Shown here piece after piece: positions 43,409-52,278 of a stretch of DNA of 64,000 nucleotides. The position numbers and the translations under genes were made by a program. Origin of the DNA: Leptotrichia buccalis C-1013-b (lineage in GTDB: Bacteria; Fusobacteriota; Fusobacteriia; Fusobacteriales; Leptotrichiaceae); assembly GCF_000023905.1 (NCBI RefSeq), contig NC_013192.1:1860001-1924000 (forward strand). The letters run 5' to 3'. Below the pieces are notes generated by a model. It saw nothing but the letters and a program-made list of their open reading frames with translations. It did no database searches and was not told the origin of the DNA. How positions within the stretch are numbered: position 1 is the first letter of the stretch; each line of letters begins with the position of its first letter.

Positions 43409-43876
43409 TTATTTATAGTAAAAATATTCATTTTCTCTGTAATTTTTATGAGAACGATTGTAATATGCCAGCTTTTCTACTAGAACTACAGTCTTTCCTC
43501 TTTTTAGATTACTATGCACTTCTTCTGAAAGATCTTTTCCCACAACATGAATTTTTTTAATTTGAGCATTTGCAGGAATAGCAGGATGATCCCAATTTAT
43601 TTTTTTGTTAGGATTTACTCCGACACACGCTGCATTAATATCTACGTGATTCATGCTAAGATTTTTATCGTAAAACGTTCTGTGACTAGTTACAAAACAT
43701 TGCTGATTCCTAATGTAATTCATTGTACCACTTTCCAGATCCTCTACAATAGTTGCTGGTAAATGCTCAACTGGTATTCCCTTTTTCTTCATTTGTAATT
43801 TGGCCAAACTGTTGAACGAAAATAAAAAAATACAAAAAATAAATAAAAATTTCATAGATTTTATATTGTTTTTCAT
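43409..43876 (-). CDS. Secreted hypothetical protein, about 155 aa
   Basis: I do not recognise the family. A signal peptide (MKFLFIFCIFLFSFNSLA region) is followed by a basic mature domain with a Cys pair (NQQCFVTSHR and INAACVGVN), a possible disulphide. Further segments are INWDHPAIPANAQIKKIHVVG and a Tyr-rich end (NRSHKNYRENEYFYYK). The start at 43876 has AGGAGG eight bases before it; the ATG six bases upstream is too close to that SD. It is convergent with the autotransporter gene and divergent from efeO. A periplasmic or surface role is likely, but nothing more can be said. Confidence 0.7.
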   Translation of the reverse strand: MKNNIKSMKFLFIFCIFLFSFNSLAKLQMKKKGIPVEHLPATIVEDLESGTMNYIRNQQCFVTSHRTFYDKNLSMNHVDINAACVGVNPNKKINWDHPAIPANAQIKKIHVVGKDLSEEVHSNLKRGKTVVLVEKLAYYNRSHKNYRENEYFYYK

Positions 43877-44037
43877 AATCATTCTCCTCCTTTTATTAAT
43901 TATATAATAATTTTACCATATAATTTCTTTAATTTAGTATGTTTTTCCTTTTAATTTATATATATTTAAATAAAAAATTTTTAGTTCTATATAAAATGTT
44001 CTCAAAACAAAAAAATTTGATATTCAAATATTTTTAC

Positions 44038-44066
44038 TTTACAAATAATAAAATAATGAGTATAAT
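44038..44066 (+). promoter_or_regulatory. Promoter of the efe-tat operon
   Basis: TTTACA (44038-44043), 17 bp, TATAAT (44061-44066). The region ATAATGAGTATAATTAT over the -10 box is AT-rich and loosely resembles a Fur box, but the match is too weak to claim. Confidence 0.65.
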
Positions 44067-44100
44067 TATATAGCAAATATAAATTAGGAGGAATTTTTTT

Positions 44101-44982
44101 ATGAAAAAAATTGGGATATTACTACTTATAGGAGCATTAGTAGTAATTAGCTGTGGAAAAGGAAATACAGGAAAGGAAGAAGGAAAAGCTGGAACAACAG
44201 CTGGACAAGCTGCTAATCAGGGAAAAACTGATTTAAGCAAGGAAACTGCTGAATATAAGAAATATGTTGAAGGTCAGATTGATATGCTTTTAAAAGATAC
44301 AGAAAACTTTGCACAATTATTAAAGACTGGAAAATTAGACGAAGCTAAAAAAGTTTATCCGTTAATCCGTATGGCTTATGAAAGATCTGAACCTATTGCT
44401 GAAAGCTTTGGAGAATCTGATGTTAAGATAGATTATCGTCTTGTTGACTTTAAGGAAGAATTTAAAAATGAAGAAGGATGGAAAGGTTTTCATAGAATTG
44501 AAAAAATATTGTGGGAGCAAAACACTACAAAAGGAACTGAAAAATACGCAGATGATCTTGTAAACGACATTAAGGAGCTAAAGGCAAAAATTGCTACAAT
44601 TGAAGTAACGCCTGATTTAATGGTTACAGGAGCGATTGACTTGTTAAATGAAGTTTCGACTCAAAAAATTACTGGAGAAGAAGAAGTGTTCTCGCACACT
44701 GATTTATACGACTTTAGAGCAAACATCGAAGGAGCTCAGAAAATTTTTGAATTATTCAGACCTAAATTAGAACAAAAAGATGCTAAGCTTGTAACAACTT
44801 TAGATACTGAATTTAAAGCTGTAAATGCACTTCTTGATAAATACATGACTGATGATAAGCATTACAAATTATATACAGAATTAACAAAAGAAGATACAAA
44901 AGCTCTAGCTGAAGCAGTTACTAAACTTGGAGAACCTTTGTCGCAAATGGGAATTGTAATAGATGCAACTCCTAAGAAATAA
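44101..44982 (+). CDS. efeO: EfeO-type iron-uptake lipoprotein (imelysin/M75 domain)
   Basis: EfeO is the envelope iron-binding component of the EfeUOB ferrous/ferric uptake system. A lipoprotein signal ends at the lipobox VVISC (Cys about residue 18), followed by a Gly/Lys/Thr-rich linker. The helical M75 domain (residues about 45-290) carries the HxxE motif in GFHRIEKILW, plus YPLIRMAYERSEPIAESFG, DYRLVDFKEEF and EEVFSHTDLYDFRANIEGA. The cupredoxin domain of E. coli EfeO is missing, as in EfeM forms. The promoter and an AGGAGG SD are upstream. efeB follows after 240 bp that contain hairpin repeats. Confidence 0.88.
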   Translation: MKKIGILLLIGALVVISCGKGNTGKEEGKAGTTAGQAANQGKTDLSKETAEYKKYVEGQIDMLLKDTENFAQLLKTGKLDEAKKVYPLIRMAYERSEPIAESFGESDVKIDYRLVDFKEEFKNEEGWKGFHRIEKILWEQNTTKGTEKYADDLVNDIKELKAKIATIEVTPDLMVTGAIDLLNEVSTQKITGEEEVFSHTDLYDFRANIEGAQKIFELFRPKLEQKDAKLVTTLDTEFKAVNALLDKYMTDDKHYKLYTELTKEDTKALAEAVTKLGEPLSQMGIVIDATPKK

Positions 44983-44998
44983 TGTACTTATTCGGTAA

Positions 44999-45190
44999 CT
45001 AATAGACCTGTTCGATAACTATACAAACTTAGAATTTAATAAAATAAATATCTTGAAGTAAGGGGTCTTGACCCCTTGTATAGATAAAAAAACTTAGGTT
45101 ATCAAACATATCTAATATGTTTAACTATTATTAAATAGGGAATTAATTCCCTTTGTTAAAATTAACATTTAGATTATTGAACACATCTAA
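44999..45190 (+). repeat. Family B repeat, copy 2, with a tandem second module (efeO-efeB gap)
   Basis: Module 1 is AATAGACCTGTTCGATAACT, a hairpin AAGGGGTC-TT-GACCCCTT (45060-45077), then a tail CTTAGGTTATCAAACATATC (from 45093). Module 2 is a perfect palindrome AGGGAATTAATTCCCT (45137-45152) and a similar tail (45168-45190, TTTAGATTATTGAACACATC). Module 1 matches 27949-28065. The hairpins could modulate transcription or mRNA stability between efeO and efeB. Confidence 0.6.
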
Positions 45191-45222
45191 ATAAAACTTA
45201 CAGTATAAAAAGAGGTAAAATA

Positions 45223-46461
45223 ATGAGTGACGAAAATGATAAAAAATGGTTTGATAAAAAAATATCACGTCGTGATTTTTTGAAAAAAGCTGGAATGGTA
45301 GGAGCTGGAGCCGCAATTGGAGCAAGTGGAGCTAGTGCGATTTTTGCCAACATGTTCAGCGGTAAAGCAAATCAGGTTGTTGGAAATGAAAAGATTTCAT
45401 TTTATGGGGAACATCAGTCAGGAATTGCTACTCCTGTTCAAAAAAACGTCTATTTTGCGGTATTAGATTTACATTCTATGGACAAGGAAGAAATAAAGCA
45501 GATGTTTAAGGACTGGACAGATTATTCTGAAAAACTTATGAAAGGTGAACTTGTAGCTCCAGAACTTGCAAATCATCTAGTTCCTCCACTGGATACAGGA
45601 GAAACAGTGGGACTAAATCCATACCGTTTGACAATAACTTTTGGAATAAGTCCGTCTTTTCTGGATAAATTGAAGATGGATAATAAGAAAATGGAAGAAT
45701 TTAAGGATTTGCCACATTTTCCGAGAGATCAGATAAAGGACAAGTATAAAGGCGGAGATATTTGTATTCAGGCTTGTGCGGATGATGCACAGGTAGCATT
45801 TCACGCTGTGAGAAATCTTGTTCGTAAAGGTCGTGCCTTAATTACTTTAAAATGGACTCAAGCTGGTTTTTTACCAATTGGTAATGGAAAAGAAACTCCA
45901 AGAAATCTTTTTGGATTTAAAGATGGAACGGAAAATCCGAAAAATGATAATGATTTTAAAAATGTTGTCTGGTATGATAAAGATAATTGGCTGAAAAATG
46001 GGACTTTTCTTATTGTAAGGCGTATTCAAATGCATCTTGAAACGTGGGATAGAACTAATTTGCAGGAGCAGGAAAATACGTTTGGAAGGTATAAGGAAAG
46101 CGGGGCTCCCTTTGGAGAAACAGACGAATTTGCAACAATTGACATAAATAAAAAAGGACCAGACGGAAAACCAGTTCTACCAATTGATTCACACGTTTAT
46201 CTTGCCAAAAAAGCTGACGTTAAAATAGCACGTCGTGCCTTTTCTTATTCTAATGGAATAGATGAAGTGAGCGGACAGTTTGACGCGGGACTGCTATTTA
46301 TATGTTTTCAAAAACATCCTGATCAATTTATAAAGATTCAGAACAGCCTAGGAAACGATGATAAGTTGAATGAATACATTACTCACGTTGGAACAGGAAT
46401 TTTTGCTTGTTTTGGAGGGATAAAGAAGGGAGAGTACATTGGGCAGAAATTATTTGAATAA
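45223..46461 (+). CDS. efeB: EfeB: Tat-exported DyP-type heme peroxidase
   Basis: This 412-aa dye-decolourising peroxidase of the EfeUOB system oxidises Fe2+ or acts on heme. The Tat signal is clear: twin Arg at residues 16-17 in SRRDFLKKAGMVGAGAAIGASGASA. DyP motifs include the GxxDG block GFKDGTENPKND, LIVRRIQMHLETWD, and SHVYLAKKADVKIARRAFSYSNG, where the proximal His and distal Arg of the family fall. The C-terminal QKHPDQFIKIQ...YITHVGTGIFACFGG matches EfeB. The last 23 nt overlap efeU. TatC-TatA genes downstream fit its Tat signal. Confidence 0.92.
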   Translation: MSDENDKKWFDKKISRRDFLKKAGMVGAGAAIGASGASAIFANMFSGKANQVVGNEKISFYGEHQSGIATPVQKNVYFAVLDLHSMDKEEIKQMFKDWTDYSEKLMKGELVAPELANHLVPPLDTGETVGLNPYRLTITFGISPSFLDKLKMDNKKMEEFKDLPHFPRDQIKDKYKGGDICIQACADDAQVAFHAVRNLVRKGRALITLKWTQAGFLPIGNGKETPRNLFGFKDGTENPKNDNDFKNVVWYDKDNWLKNGTFLIVRRIQMHLETWDRTNLQEQENTFGRYKESGAPFGETDEFATIDINKKGPDGKPVLPIDSHVYLAKKADVKIARRAFSYSNGIDEVSGQFDAGLLFICFQKHPDQFIKIQNSLGNDDKLNEYITHVGTGIFACFGGIKKGEYIGQKLFE

Positions 46462-48139
46462 AAAAATAAGTACAATGCTATTTTTGTGCTTTATGCTATT
46501 CTTCGTGAATATTATTGCAGAAGAAAGCTATAGCGGACTTTACATAAAAATTACAGACACAACAACGGCAATAAGAAACAATAATCAAAATGAAGCAAAA
46601 AAACTTTTTTCTGAAGTAAGAGATGAATTTAAAAAGGTTAAAAATGCTGATTCTACGCAAGGGAAAAAGGTACAGGAACTTTTAAATAAAGAAAAAGCTG
46701 TATTGTCAGAAGATGACCTGAGAGAAGTTACAACAGCACTATTAGCTTTTGAAAAAGAGCAGAATCCTGTTGACGATAATGAGGAAAAGAAAAAGTTCCA
46801 GTCAAGAATGAATCCTGCTTTAGATGTGCTGGAAAAAGCAATTCAATCTAAAGATGTGGAACTTATGAAAAAAGAATATCTGAAATTTAATGGCGTATGG
46901 ACAAGGAATGAAAGTTTTATAAGAAGCAGAAGTATTCCTTACTATGGAAAAGTGGAAACTGCAATGTCGTTTTTGAGAAGCTCTATGGAAGTGGAGCCAT
47001 TTGATTATGACAACACAATCAATTCTTTTAATGACTTGAAATCAACAATACGAGACTATTTAGATGGCAAGAAGATAGAAAATAATGTTTCAAGCACAAT
47101 TACACTAAAAGAAGCTGTAGATATGTTGAAAGATGCGTTGGAAGCCTTTAAAAATGGAAATAAATCTAAAGGTCAGTCAAAAGTGAAAGAGTTTATTCAG
47201 GTATGGCCTACGGTTGAAGGCGATGTAAGTACGAGAAATTCAGCTTTATATACAAAAGTGGAAACACAGACTCCAATAATCATGGTAAAAGGTAGCGAAA
47301 AAGAGTATCAGGAACAATTACAAGGATTAATTACAGAATTATCACAAATTGATACAAAAGCACAATATACGTTTATTGATGCAATGTTTATACTTCTTCG
47401 TGAAGGTGTGGAAGCACTTCTTATTGTTCTGGCATTGGTAAGTAGTTTGAAAGCTGCAAATCAGAAAAAAGGATTACGTTGGGTGTATACAGGAGCTGCT
47501 GCTGGAATTTTGGCAAGTGTGGTAATAGCATTTGCTCTTCAGGCTTTATTTCCTGCGGTATCTTCAGGAACAAATCGTGAAATTTTGGAAGGATTTGTAG
47601 GAATTTTTGCGGTTATAATGATGATTGGGATTGGATTTTGGCTGCATAGTAAATCATCCTTGAAATCTTGGCAAGATTATATTGACAGAAAAATGGATAT
47701 TGTATTAAGTACAGGAAGTTTTGTTTCAATGTTTGTACTTAGTTTTCTTGCGGTATTTAGAGAAGGGGCAGAAACAATATTGTTTTATGTAGGAATTTTA
47801 CCGTTAATTTCATTACAGAATTTGATTATCGGTATTGTAAGTGCGATATTGATATTAATTATAATTGCACTTGTTTTAATATACGCTTCTTCAAAAATAA
47901 AAATACATCAAGTGTTTTTTGTACTTACGTGGACAATTTATTTCCTTGCATTTAAAATGCTTGGAACAAGTATTCACATGCTGCAAGTTGTGGGGATTTT
48001 ACCGTTACACGTAGTTCATTTTATACCTACAATGGAAATTTTGGGAATTTATGCAAATATGGAAGTATTTATTAGTCAATTAATTTTAATTGTGATTATC
48101 GTGATTGCTGCGTTGATAAAAAAGAGAAAAGATAAATAA
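46439..48139 (+). CDS. efeU: FTR1-family iron permease (EfeU) with N-terminal periplasmic extension
   Basis: The permease of the Efe system has 566 aa. A signal-like helix (residues 10-27) leads into a helical periplasmic domain (about 30-300), then seven membrane helices. Both FTR1 iron motifs are present: REGVE near residue 321 (LLREGVEALLIVLAL) and REGAE near 440 (VFREGAETILFYVG). The TTG start at 46439 lies inside efeB, with AGGGAG six bases before it, so translation is probably coupled. Later starts would cut the signal helix. It ends 35 bp before tatC. Confidence 0.9.
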   Translation: MGRNYLNKKISTMLFLCFMLFFVNIIAEESYSGLYIKITDTTTAIRNNNQNEAKKLFSEVRDEFKKVKNADSTQGKKVQELLNKEKAVLSEDDLREVTTALLAFEKEQNPVDDNEEKKKFQSRMNPALDVLEKAIQSKDVELMKKEYLKFNGVWTRNESFIRSRSIPYYGKVETAMSFLRSSMEVEPFDYDNTINSFNDLKSTIRDYLDGKKIENNVSSTITLKEAVDMLKDALEAFKNGNKSKGQSKVKEFIQVWPTVEGDVSTRNSALYTKVETQTPIIMVKGSEKEYQEQLQGLITELSQIDTKAQYTFIDAMFILLREGVEALLIVLALVSSLKAANQKKGLRWVYTGAAAGILASVVIAFALQALFPAVSSGTNREILEGFVGIFAVIMMIGIGFWLHSKSSLKSWQDYIDRKMDIVLSTGSFVSMFVLSFLAVFREGAETILFYVGILPLISLQNLIIGIVSAILILIIIALVLIYASSKIKIHQVFFVLTWTIYFLAFKMLGTSIHMLQVVGILPLHVVHFIPTMEILGIYANMEVFISQLILIVIIVIAALIKKRKDK

Positions 48140-48174
48140 AAATTTTAAAAGATAAAATATCGGAAAGGAATAGA

Positions 48175-48888
48175 ATGGCTAAAATTGACGAACAGACGCT
48201 TGTAGAACATTTGAGCGAATTTAGGAAAAGACTCATTATTACAATTATATTTTTTATTGCGGCTTTTTTAGTAAGTTTGCTATTTTGCTCCGATATTTAC
48301 AAATTACTGACAGCTTCATTTAAGCAGAAGCTCACAGTTCTTGGGCCTAATGATATTTTGAGCATTTATTTAATGCTGGCTGGGATATGTGCTTTTAGTT
48401 TGACATTGCCTTTTACAAGTTATCAGCTATGGGCTTTTATTCGGCCTGCTCTTAAGGAAAAGGAAGCTAAGGCAATTTTATCTTATGTGCCTGCAACTTT
48501 TATATTATTTATTACAGGGTTGTCTTTTGGATTTTTTATAGTAACACCTGCTTTGCTAAATGTTTTATTATCTTTTGGCAATGATTTGTTTAATATTCAA
48601 CTTACAGCAAATAATTATTTAACATTTGTATTACATACATCATTACCGCTTGCTGTAATATTTGAATTGCCCGTTATTGTGGCATTTCTAACATCGCTGC
48701 ATATCTTGACACCGCAATATTTGATAAAAAACAGGCGATATGGCTATTTTATTTTACTGGTAGTCGCAGTCGTTTTGACGCCAGCTGATTTTATAAGTGA
48801 TTTAACGATGGCGGCACCATTGATTTTACTTTATGAAGTGAGTATTTCTGTTTGTAAATATGTCTATAAAAGAAGGAGGGATGATTAA
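48175..48888 (+). CDS. tatC: Twin-arginine translocase subunit TatC
   Basis: This 237-aa six-helix receptor of the Tat pathway reads twin-arginine signals. The N-terminus has the family motif LVEHLSEFRKRLI. The first periplasmic loop contains LTVLGPNDILSIYLML, and the second cytoplasmic segment FTSYQLWAFIRPALKEKE is characteristic. Later helices include YVPATFILFITGLSFGFFIVTP and VVAVVLTPADFISDL. A GGAAAGGA SD precedes the ATG. Location after efeB/efeU ties the translocase to its probable substrate, EfeB. Confidence 0.94.
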   Translation: MAKIDEQTLVEHLSEFRKRLIITIIFFIAAFLVSLLFCSDIYKLLTASFKQKLTVLGPNDILSIYLMLAGICAFSLTLPFTSYQLWAFIRPALKEKEAKAILSYVPATFILFITGLSFGFFIVTPALLNVLLSFGNDLFNIQLTANNYLTFVLHTSLPLAVIFELPVIVAFLTSLHILTPQYLIKNRRYGYFILLVVAVVLTPADFISDLTMAAPLILLYEVSISVCKYVYKRRRDD

Positions 48889-48890
48889 AA

Positions 48891-49091
48891 ATGGGAATTT
48901 TTAGAGATATAGGAGCACCAGGACTAATAGTTCTTATACTTGGGGCATTACTTATTTTCGGACCAAAAAGACTGCCTGAACTGGGAGAAGCTATAGGAAA
49001 AATGATTCGGGAATTTAAAAAATCAGTTTCTGGAATTGAATTAGAAAACGATAATACCAAGAATGTTGAGGAGAAAAAAGAAGATAAATAA
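48891..49091 (+). CDS. tatA: Twin-arginine translocase subunit TatA
   Basis: This 66-aa pore-forming component has a short N-terminal helix (IGAPGLIVLILGALLIF), the hinge GPKRLPELGEAIGK, an amphipathic helix (MIREFKKSVSGIE) and a charged tail. That is the full TatA/E layout. It starts two bases after the tatC stop, with AAGGAGGG inside tatC's end as SD. There is no separate TatB, so this is probably a TatAC system, as in many Gram-positive bacteria and some diderms. It is the last gene of the operon. Confidence 0.93.
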   Translation: MGIFRDIGAPGLIVLILGALLIFGPKRLPELGEAIGKMIREFKKSVSGIELENDNTKNVEEKKEDK

Positions 49092-49143
49092 AAAATTAGA
49101 AATTTTTAAAACTAAGGTTTAATTTAACAATGCAAATTAACTA

Positions 49144-49165
49144 CTCCCACTTTTATAAGTGGGAG
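49144..49165. repeat. 9-bp perfect hairpin after tatA (IS200/IS605-end-like)
   Basis: CTCCCACTT and AAGTGGGAG flank TTAT, followed by ATTCTTAAAA. Similar hairpins mark the right ends of some IS200/IS605-type elements. No transposase or TnpB ORF adjoins it, so it may equally be a terminator for the efe-tat operon. Confidence 0.45.
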
Positions 49166-49245
49166 ATTCTTAAAAAATGGTTACTTTTATTAGTCATTAT
49201 ATATTTACTAATCTCTTTGAGCTCTTGTCTTTGCTTTATATTTTA

Positions 49246-50229
49246 TTATTTTTTCTTAAATAATGAACAAATCTCCATTATTAACATTTCAACTCCAGTT
49301 TCCATCTCAATTTTTCCCCTCTTTATATCTTTTTCGATTTCCCAGCATCTGAAAACTAATGCTTTTAAGCTAGAGTTTGTATAATTCTGTTCCAATTCCA
49401 GTTTTTTGAAAATTACATATGAATTTGGAATTCTGTTATTGGATTTAAAAATGTCTTTTATTTCTTCAAATTCTATTTTAAAAGCATTATAATTTCTGCT
49501 GAATCTTCGTCCTTTTAGTTTTAATGAACTTATTTTATACATTGTTTCAAGCTCATTATAAAGTGAATAAAGAATGCCCATGTATTCTTTTTTCTGCTCT
49601 AAATATCTCATTACATCAGCTGGATTATTTAATAATATGTTTCTTGTCATTTCATAAATTTGATATTCTTTCTCGATAGATACGATATTTTTAATTTTTT
49701 CAATATCAAACTTTTCTCCATCCAGAAAAACTTTTATTTTTTCCACTTCATTTCTTACTTTAAAAGGATTTCTTCCTATCATTTCAAGCAATACTGACAC
49801 ATCTCTTGCATTTATATTCAGCTCATTTACAACATAGGCTTTTATTTCCTTTTCACTTTCCTTTTGAAATAAAAAAACTTTCATTTGCTTATTTTTGCTA
49901 AATTCATCTAGCAACTTTTTTAATTTTACTCCAAATTTCCCATCTTCCTTGTCATAATCAATAATAATTTCCTTATTTACAATTTCAAGATTTGCTATGT
50001 ATTTCAAAATTTCCTCAATATTTTTGAGCTTTTCTGCTCTTTTTAATACAACCAGTTCCTGATTTGCAAACATTGAATTTATATTTATTTTTTCCAAAAA
50101 TTTTTCATTTTCCTTCAAATCCACATCAAAAAAACTTTCACTAATTCCAACATTTTCTTTGCGAATTTGTTCCAAAAGTTCAAAATACTTAAATTCTCTC
50201 TGTTTTTTACCACCAATAAAATAAATCAT
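49246..50229 (-). CDS. holA: DNA polymerase III delta subunit (HolA)
   Basis: This 327-aa clamp-loader subunit opens the beta sliding clamp. The family layout is visible: an N-terminal AAA+-like fold without Walker motifs (MIYFIGGKKQREFKYFELLEQIRK, NINSMFANQELVVLKRAEKL), the conserved block DVSVLLEMIGRNPFKVRNEVEKIKVFLDG, then EKEYQIYEMTRNILLNNPADVMRYLEQKKEYMGILYSLYNEL and a helical C-terminal collar domain. Identity is low, but the pattern is typical of fusobacterial HolA. It is convergent with tatA and 71 bp downstream of the DUF2207 gene. Confidence 0.83.
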   Translation of the reverse strand: MIYFIGGKKQREFKYFELLEQIRKENVGISESFFDVDLKENEKFLEKININSMFANQELVVLKRAEKLKNIEEILKYIANLEIVNKEIIIDYDKEDGKFGVKLKKLLDEFSKNKQMKVFLFQKESEKEIKAYVVNELNINARDVSVLLEMIGRNPFKVRNEVEKIKVFLDGEKFDIEKIKNIVSIEKEYQIYEMTRNILLNNPADVMRYLEQKKEYMGILYSLYNELETMYKISSLKLKGRRFSRNYNAFKIEFEEIKDIFKSNNRIPNSYVIFKKLELEQNYTNSSLKALVFRCWEIEKDIKRGKIEMETGVEMLIMEICSLFKKK

Positions 50230-50300
50230 TTACTTTTATTTCCTTACATCTTATTTATTAATTTTTAATTTCTAAACAGAAGTGCATAAAGCCAGTATTT

Positions 50301-52244
50301 CTACCAGCTTCCTCCACCTCCTCCACCAGAACCTCCGCCGGAGAAACCATCATCATTTGAAAATCCGCTGCCACCAAAACTGCCACCATTTGAACTCCCA
50401 CTATTATTTCTCATAGTGCTGAATTTTTCTTCTTTTATTTCATCATACGCATTGTTGTATCCTCTTGAAATCATATTTGACAAAGCGAAACCAGCATATG
50501 TGCTAAAACATATTCCTTGATTTACATAAGAATATGTATTTTCATCAAAATTATAAAGTTTTATTGTATTTTCCATCAATTTTATCGCTTCATTTTTTAC
50601 TCCCAGAGCTACCGCATAAGGTAATATTTCTTTAAAATAAGCTACTAATTCATCTACATCAGTAAATTTCATAATTTGATTTGCTTCAGCAGTCTTTATG
50701 TACATTTTCATTCCTTCTAAATATTCTTTTTTTCTCATTCCATCAACTGTATATTTTCCAATAGATCTAGAATAAATAATGTGCATTGTTACAATTATTC
50801 CTATAACAATAAAATTTAACCCTCCATATAATATTGCAATAAATAAAATTACTATCCATTTAATAATTTTCAGAAATTTATTCTCATTTCCATATATTTC
50901 CTTTAAAATTGAAAAAATAGCATTTGCAATAAAACCAAAAATTGCGGCAACTATTACAAGAGAAATTACTCCATAAATATTACCTGCTGTTCCGCTATTC
51001 GCAGTTGATGATATCATAAAAGTTACAATTATTCCCAAAATAAAGGCAAAATTAAAAATTTTGTTATCCTTGTAAACTTCCTTTTTGTATTTATTTTTAA
51101 ATAATTTCAATATTTTATTTGAAGCATCATAAAGGCTTCTTTCTTTTTTGAATATATACCCAGTATCAGAAAGAGAATTAAAAACAATCTTTTCTTCATT
51201 AGCTAATTCAGGCTTGCTCCTTTTACTGTTAGACAATGTATATTTTACATTTCTTCCATTACCTTCCTCATCATCAGCTTCAACATAACCTTTAGAAAGT
51301 AATGAAAGCACTCCAATTGTCAATATTTCCTTAGGTTCCCTTACACCATTAATGTACGCCGCATACATGGCTGAAATATCCTTAGGTATGTTAAATTCAG
51401 GAACAATTGCCTTTTTACCCACATCTCTTCCAAATATATACCACGTTATAAATCCATAAATTGCCAGAAGTATTATTACAAGAGGCCCTGCAACAATTAA
51501 AGGATGGGCATAATAGAGTGTCTGCAATTTATCCCAAAATGTTGGGCTTATATTATCTGTTTTTAAATTTAGGCGAAAACTCAGTCCATTATATGCCTGC
51601 AGAACCTTTTTTGTTTTAATTTCAATAGTTCCATTATTTAAATTTGAAATATAATCTTTTCCGCTTTGTCCGTATTCACCTGTAAAAATATCTAATTTAC
51701 TAATTTCATTTTCTGTTACAGGCTTTCCGTTTCCAAATTTTATATTCACAATAGCTTTTTCAATAGGAACTTTCCAAAATTGCCCAATCGCATTAAAATA
51801 TACCTGATAAATTCCATTTTTTTCAAATACTGCATTATATATCACATAGTTAAACTCATATTTGTTTATACCTTTTTCTACAAATTTATTTGCAGAGCCT
51901 ACCTTGTATCTGATTCCTTCGTCAAAAAGCTGTGTTGAATATTTTTCTGAAATGCCATTTCTCTTTACCAAATTCATTTTTATATAAGATCTGTAAATAT
52001 CCACGCCATTTTTCTTTGAACGTAAGGGAATATCTCTGTAAATCCCATGCTTTGCCGCACCGTCAAATTCATAGTCAATTACTTCATTTACTGTCAAAGT
52101 TCCATTTTTATTCATCTGAACTGTAACTTCATAATTTGTTATTCTTTCAGCGATTAATGATTTTGTACTTAAGAAAAACAATATGAAAAATGCAAAAATT
52201 ATTGAAAAAATATTATTTAATTTTCGGTTTCTAAAAGTCTTCAT
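50301..52244 (-). CDS. DUF2207 membrane protein with Gly-rich C-terminus
   Basis: This is a 647-aa protein. A signal peptide or first helix (IFSIIFAFFILFFLSTKSLIA) leads to an exported beta-rich DUF2207 domain starting ITNYEVTVQMNKNGTLTVNEVIDYEFDGAAKHGIYRDIPLR. A helix follows at about 245-270 (HPLIVAGPLVIILLAIYGFIT), then a cytosolic helical part, two more helices (about 395-480), and a tail that ends in SGGGSGGGGGGSW. The family is often found next to LemA, as here, and its function is unknown. It is likely one operon with lemA and the two genes upstream. An envelope stress or lipid role is sometimes supposed, without proof. Confidence 0.85.
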   Translation of the reverse strand: MKTFRNRKLNNIFSIIFAFFILFFLSTKSLIAERITNYEVTVQMNKNGTLTVNEVIDYEFDGAAKHGIYRDIPLRSKKNGVDIYRSYIKMNLVKRNGISEKYSTQLFDEGIRYKVGSANKFVEKGINKYEFNYVIYNAVFEKNGIYQVYFNAIGQFWKVPIEKAIVNIKFGNGKPVTENEISKLDIFTGEYGQSGKDYISNLNNGTIEIKTKKVLQAYNGLSFRLNLKTDNISPTFWDKLQTLYYAHPLIVAGPLVIILLAIYGFITWYIFGRDVGKKAIVPEFNIPKDISAMYAAYINGVREPKEILTIGVLSLLSKGYVEADDEEGNGRNVKYTLSNSKRSKPELANEEKIVFNSLSDTGYIFKKERSLYDASNKILKLFKNKYKKEVYKDNKIFNFAFILGIIVTFMISSTANSGTAGNIYGVISLVIVAAIFGFIANAIFSILKEIYGNENKFLKIIKWIVILFIAILYGGLNFIVIGIIVTMHIIYSRSIGKYTVDGMRKKEYLEGMKMYIKTAEANQIMKFTDVDELVAYFKEILPYAVALGVKNEAIKLMENTIKLYNFDENTYSYVNQGICFSTYAGFALSNMISRGYNNAYDEIKEEKFSTMRNNSGSSNGGSFGGSGFSNDDGFSGGGSGGGGGGSW

Positions 52245-52278
52245 AATAAACCCTCTTCTTAAAATTTATGTGAAAAAA

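Noticed and set aside
44041-44070. Fur box over the efeO promoter
   Set aside because: The AT-rich sequence has only a loose match, which is expected by chance at this base composition.
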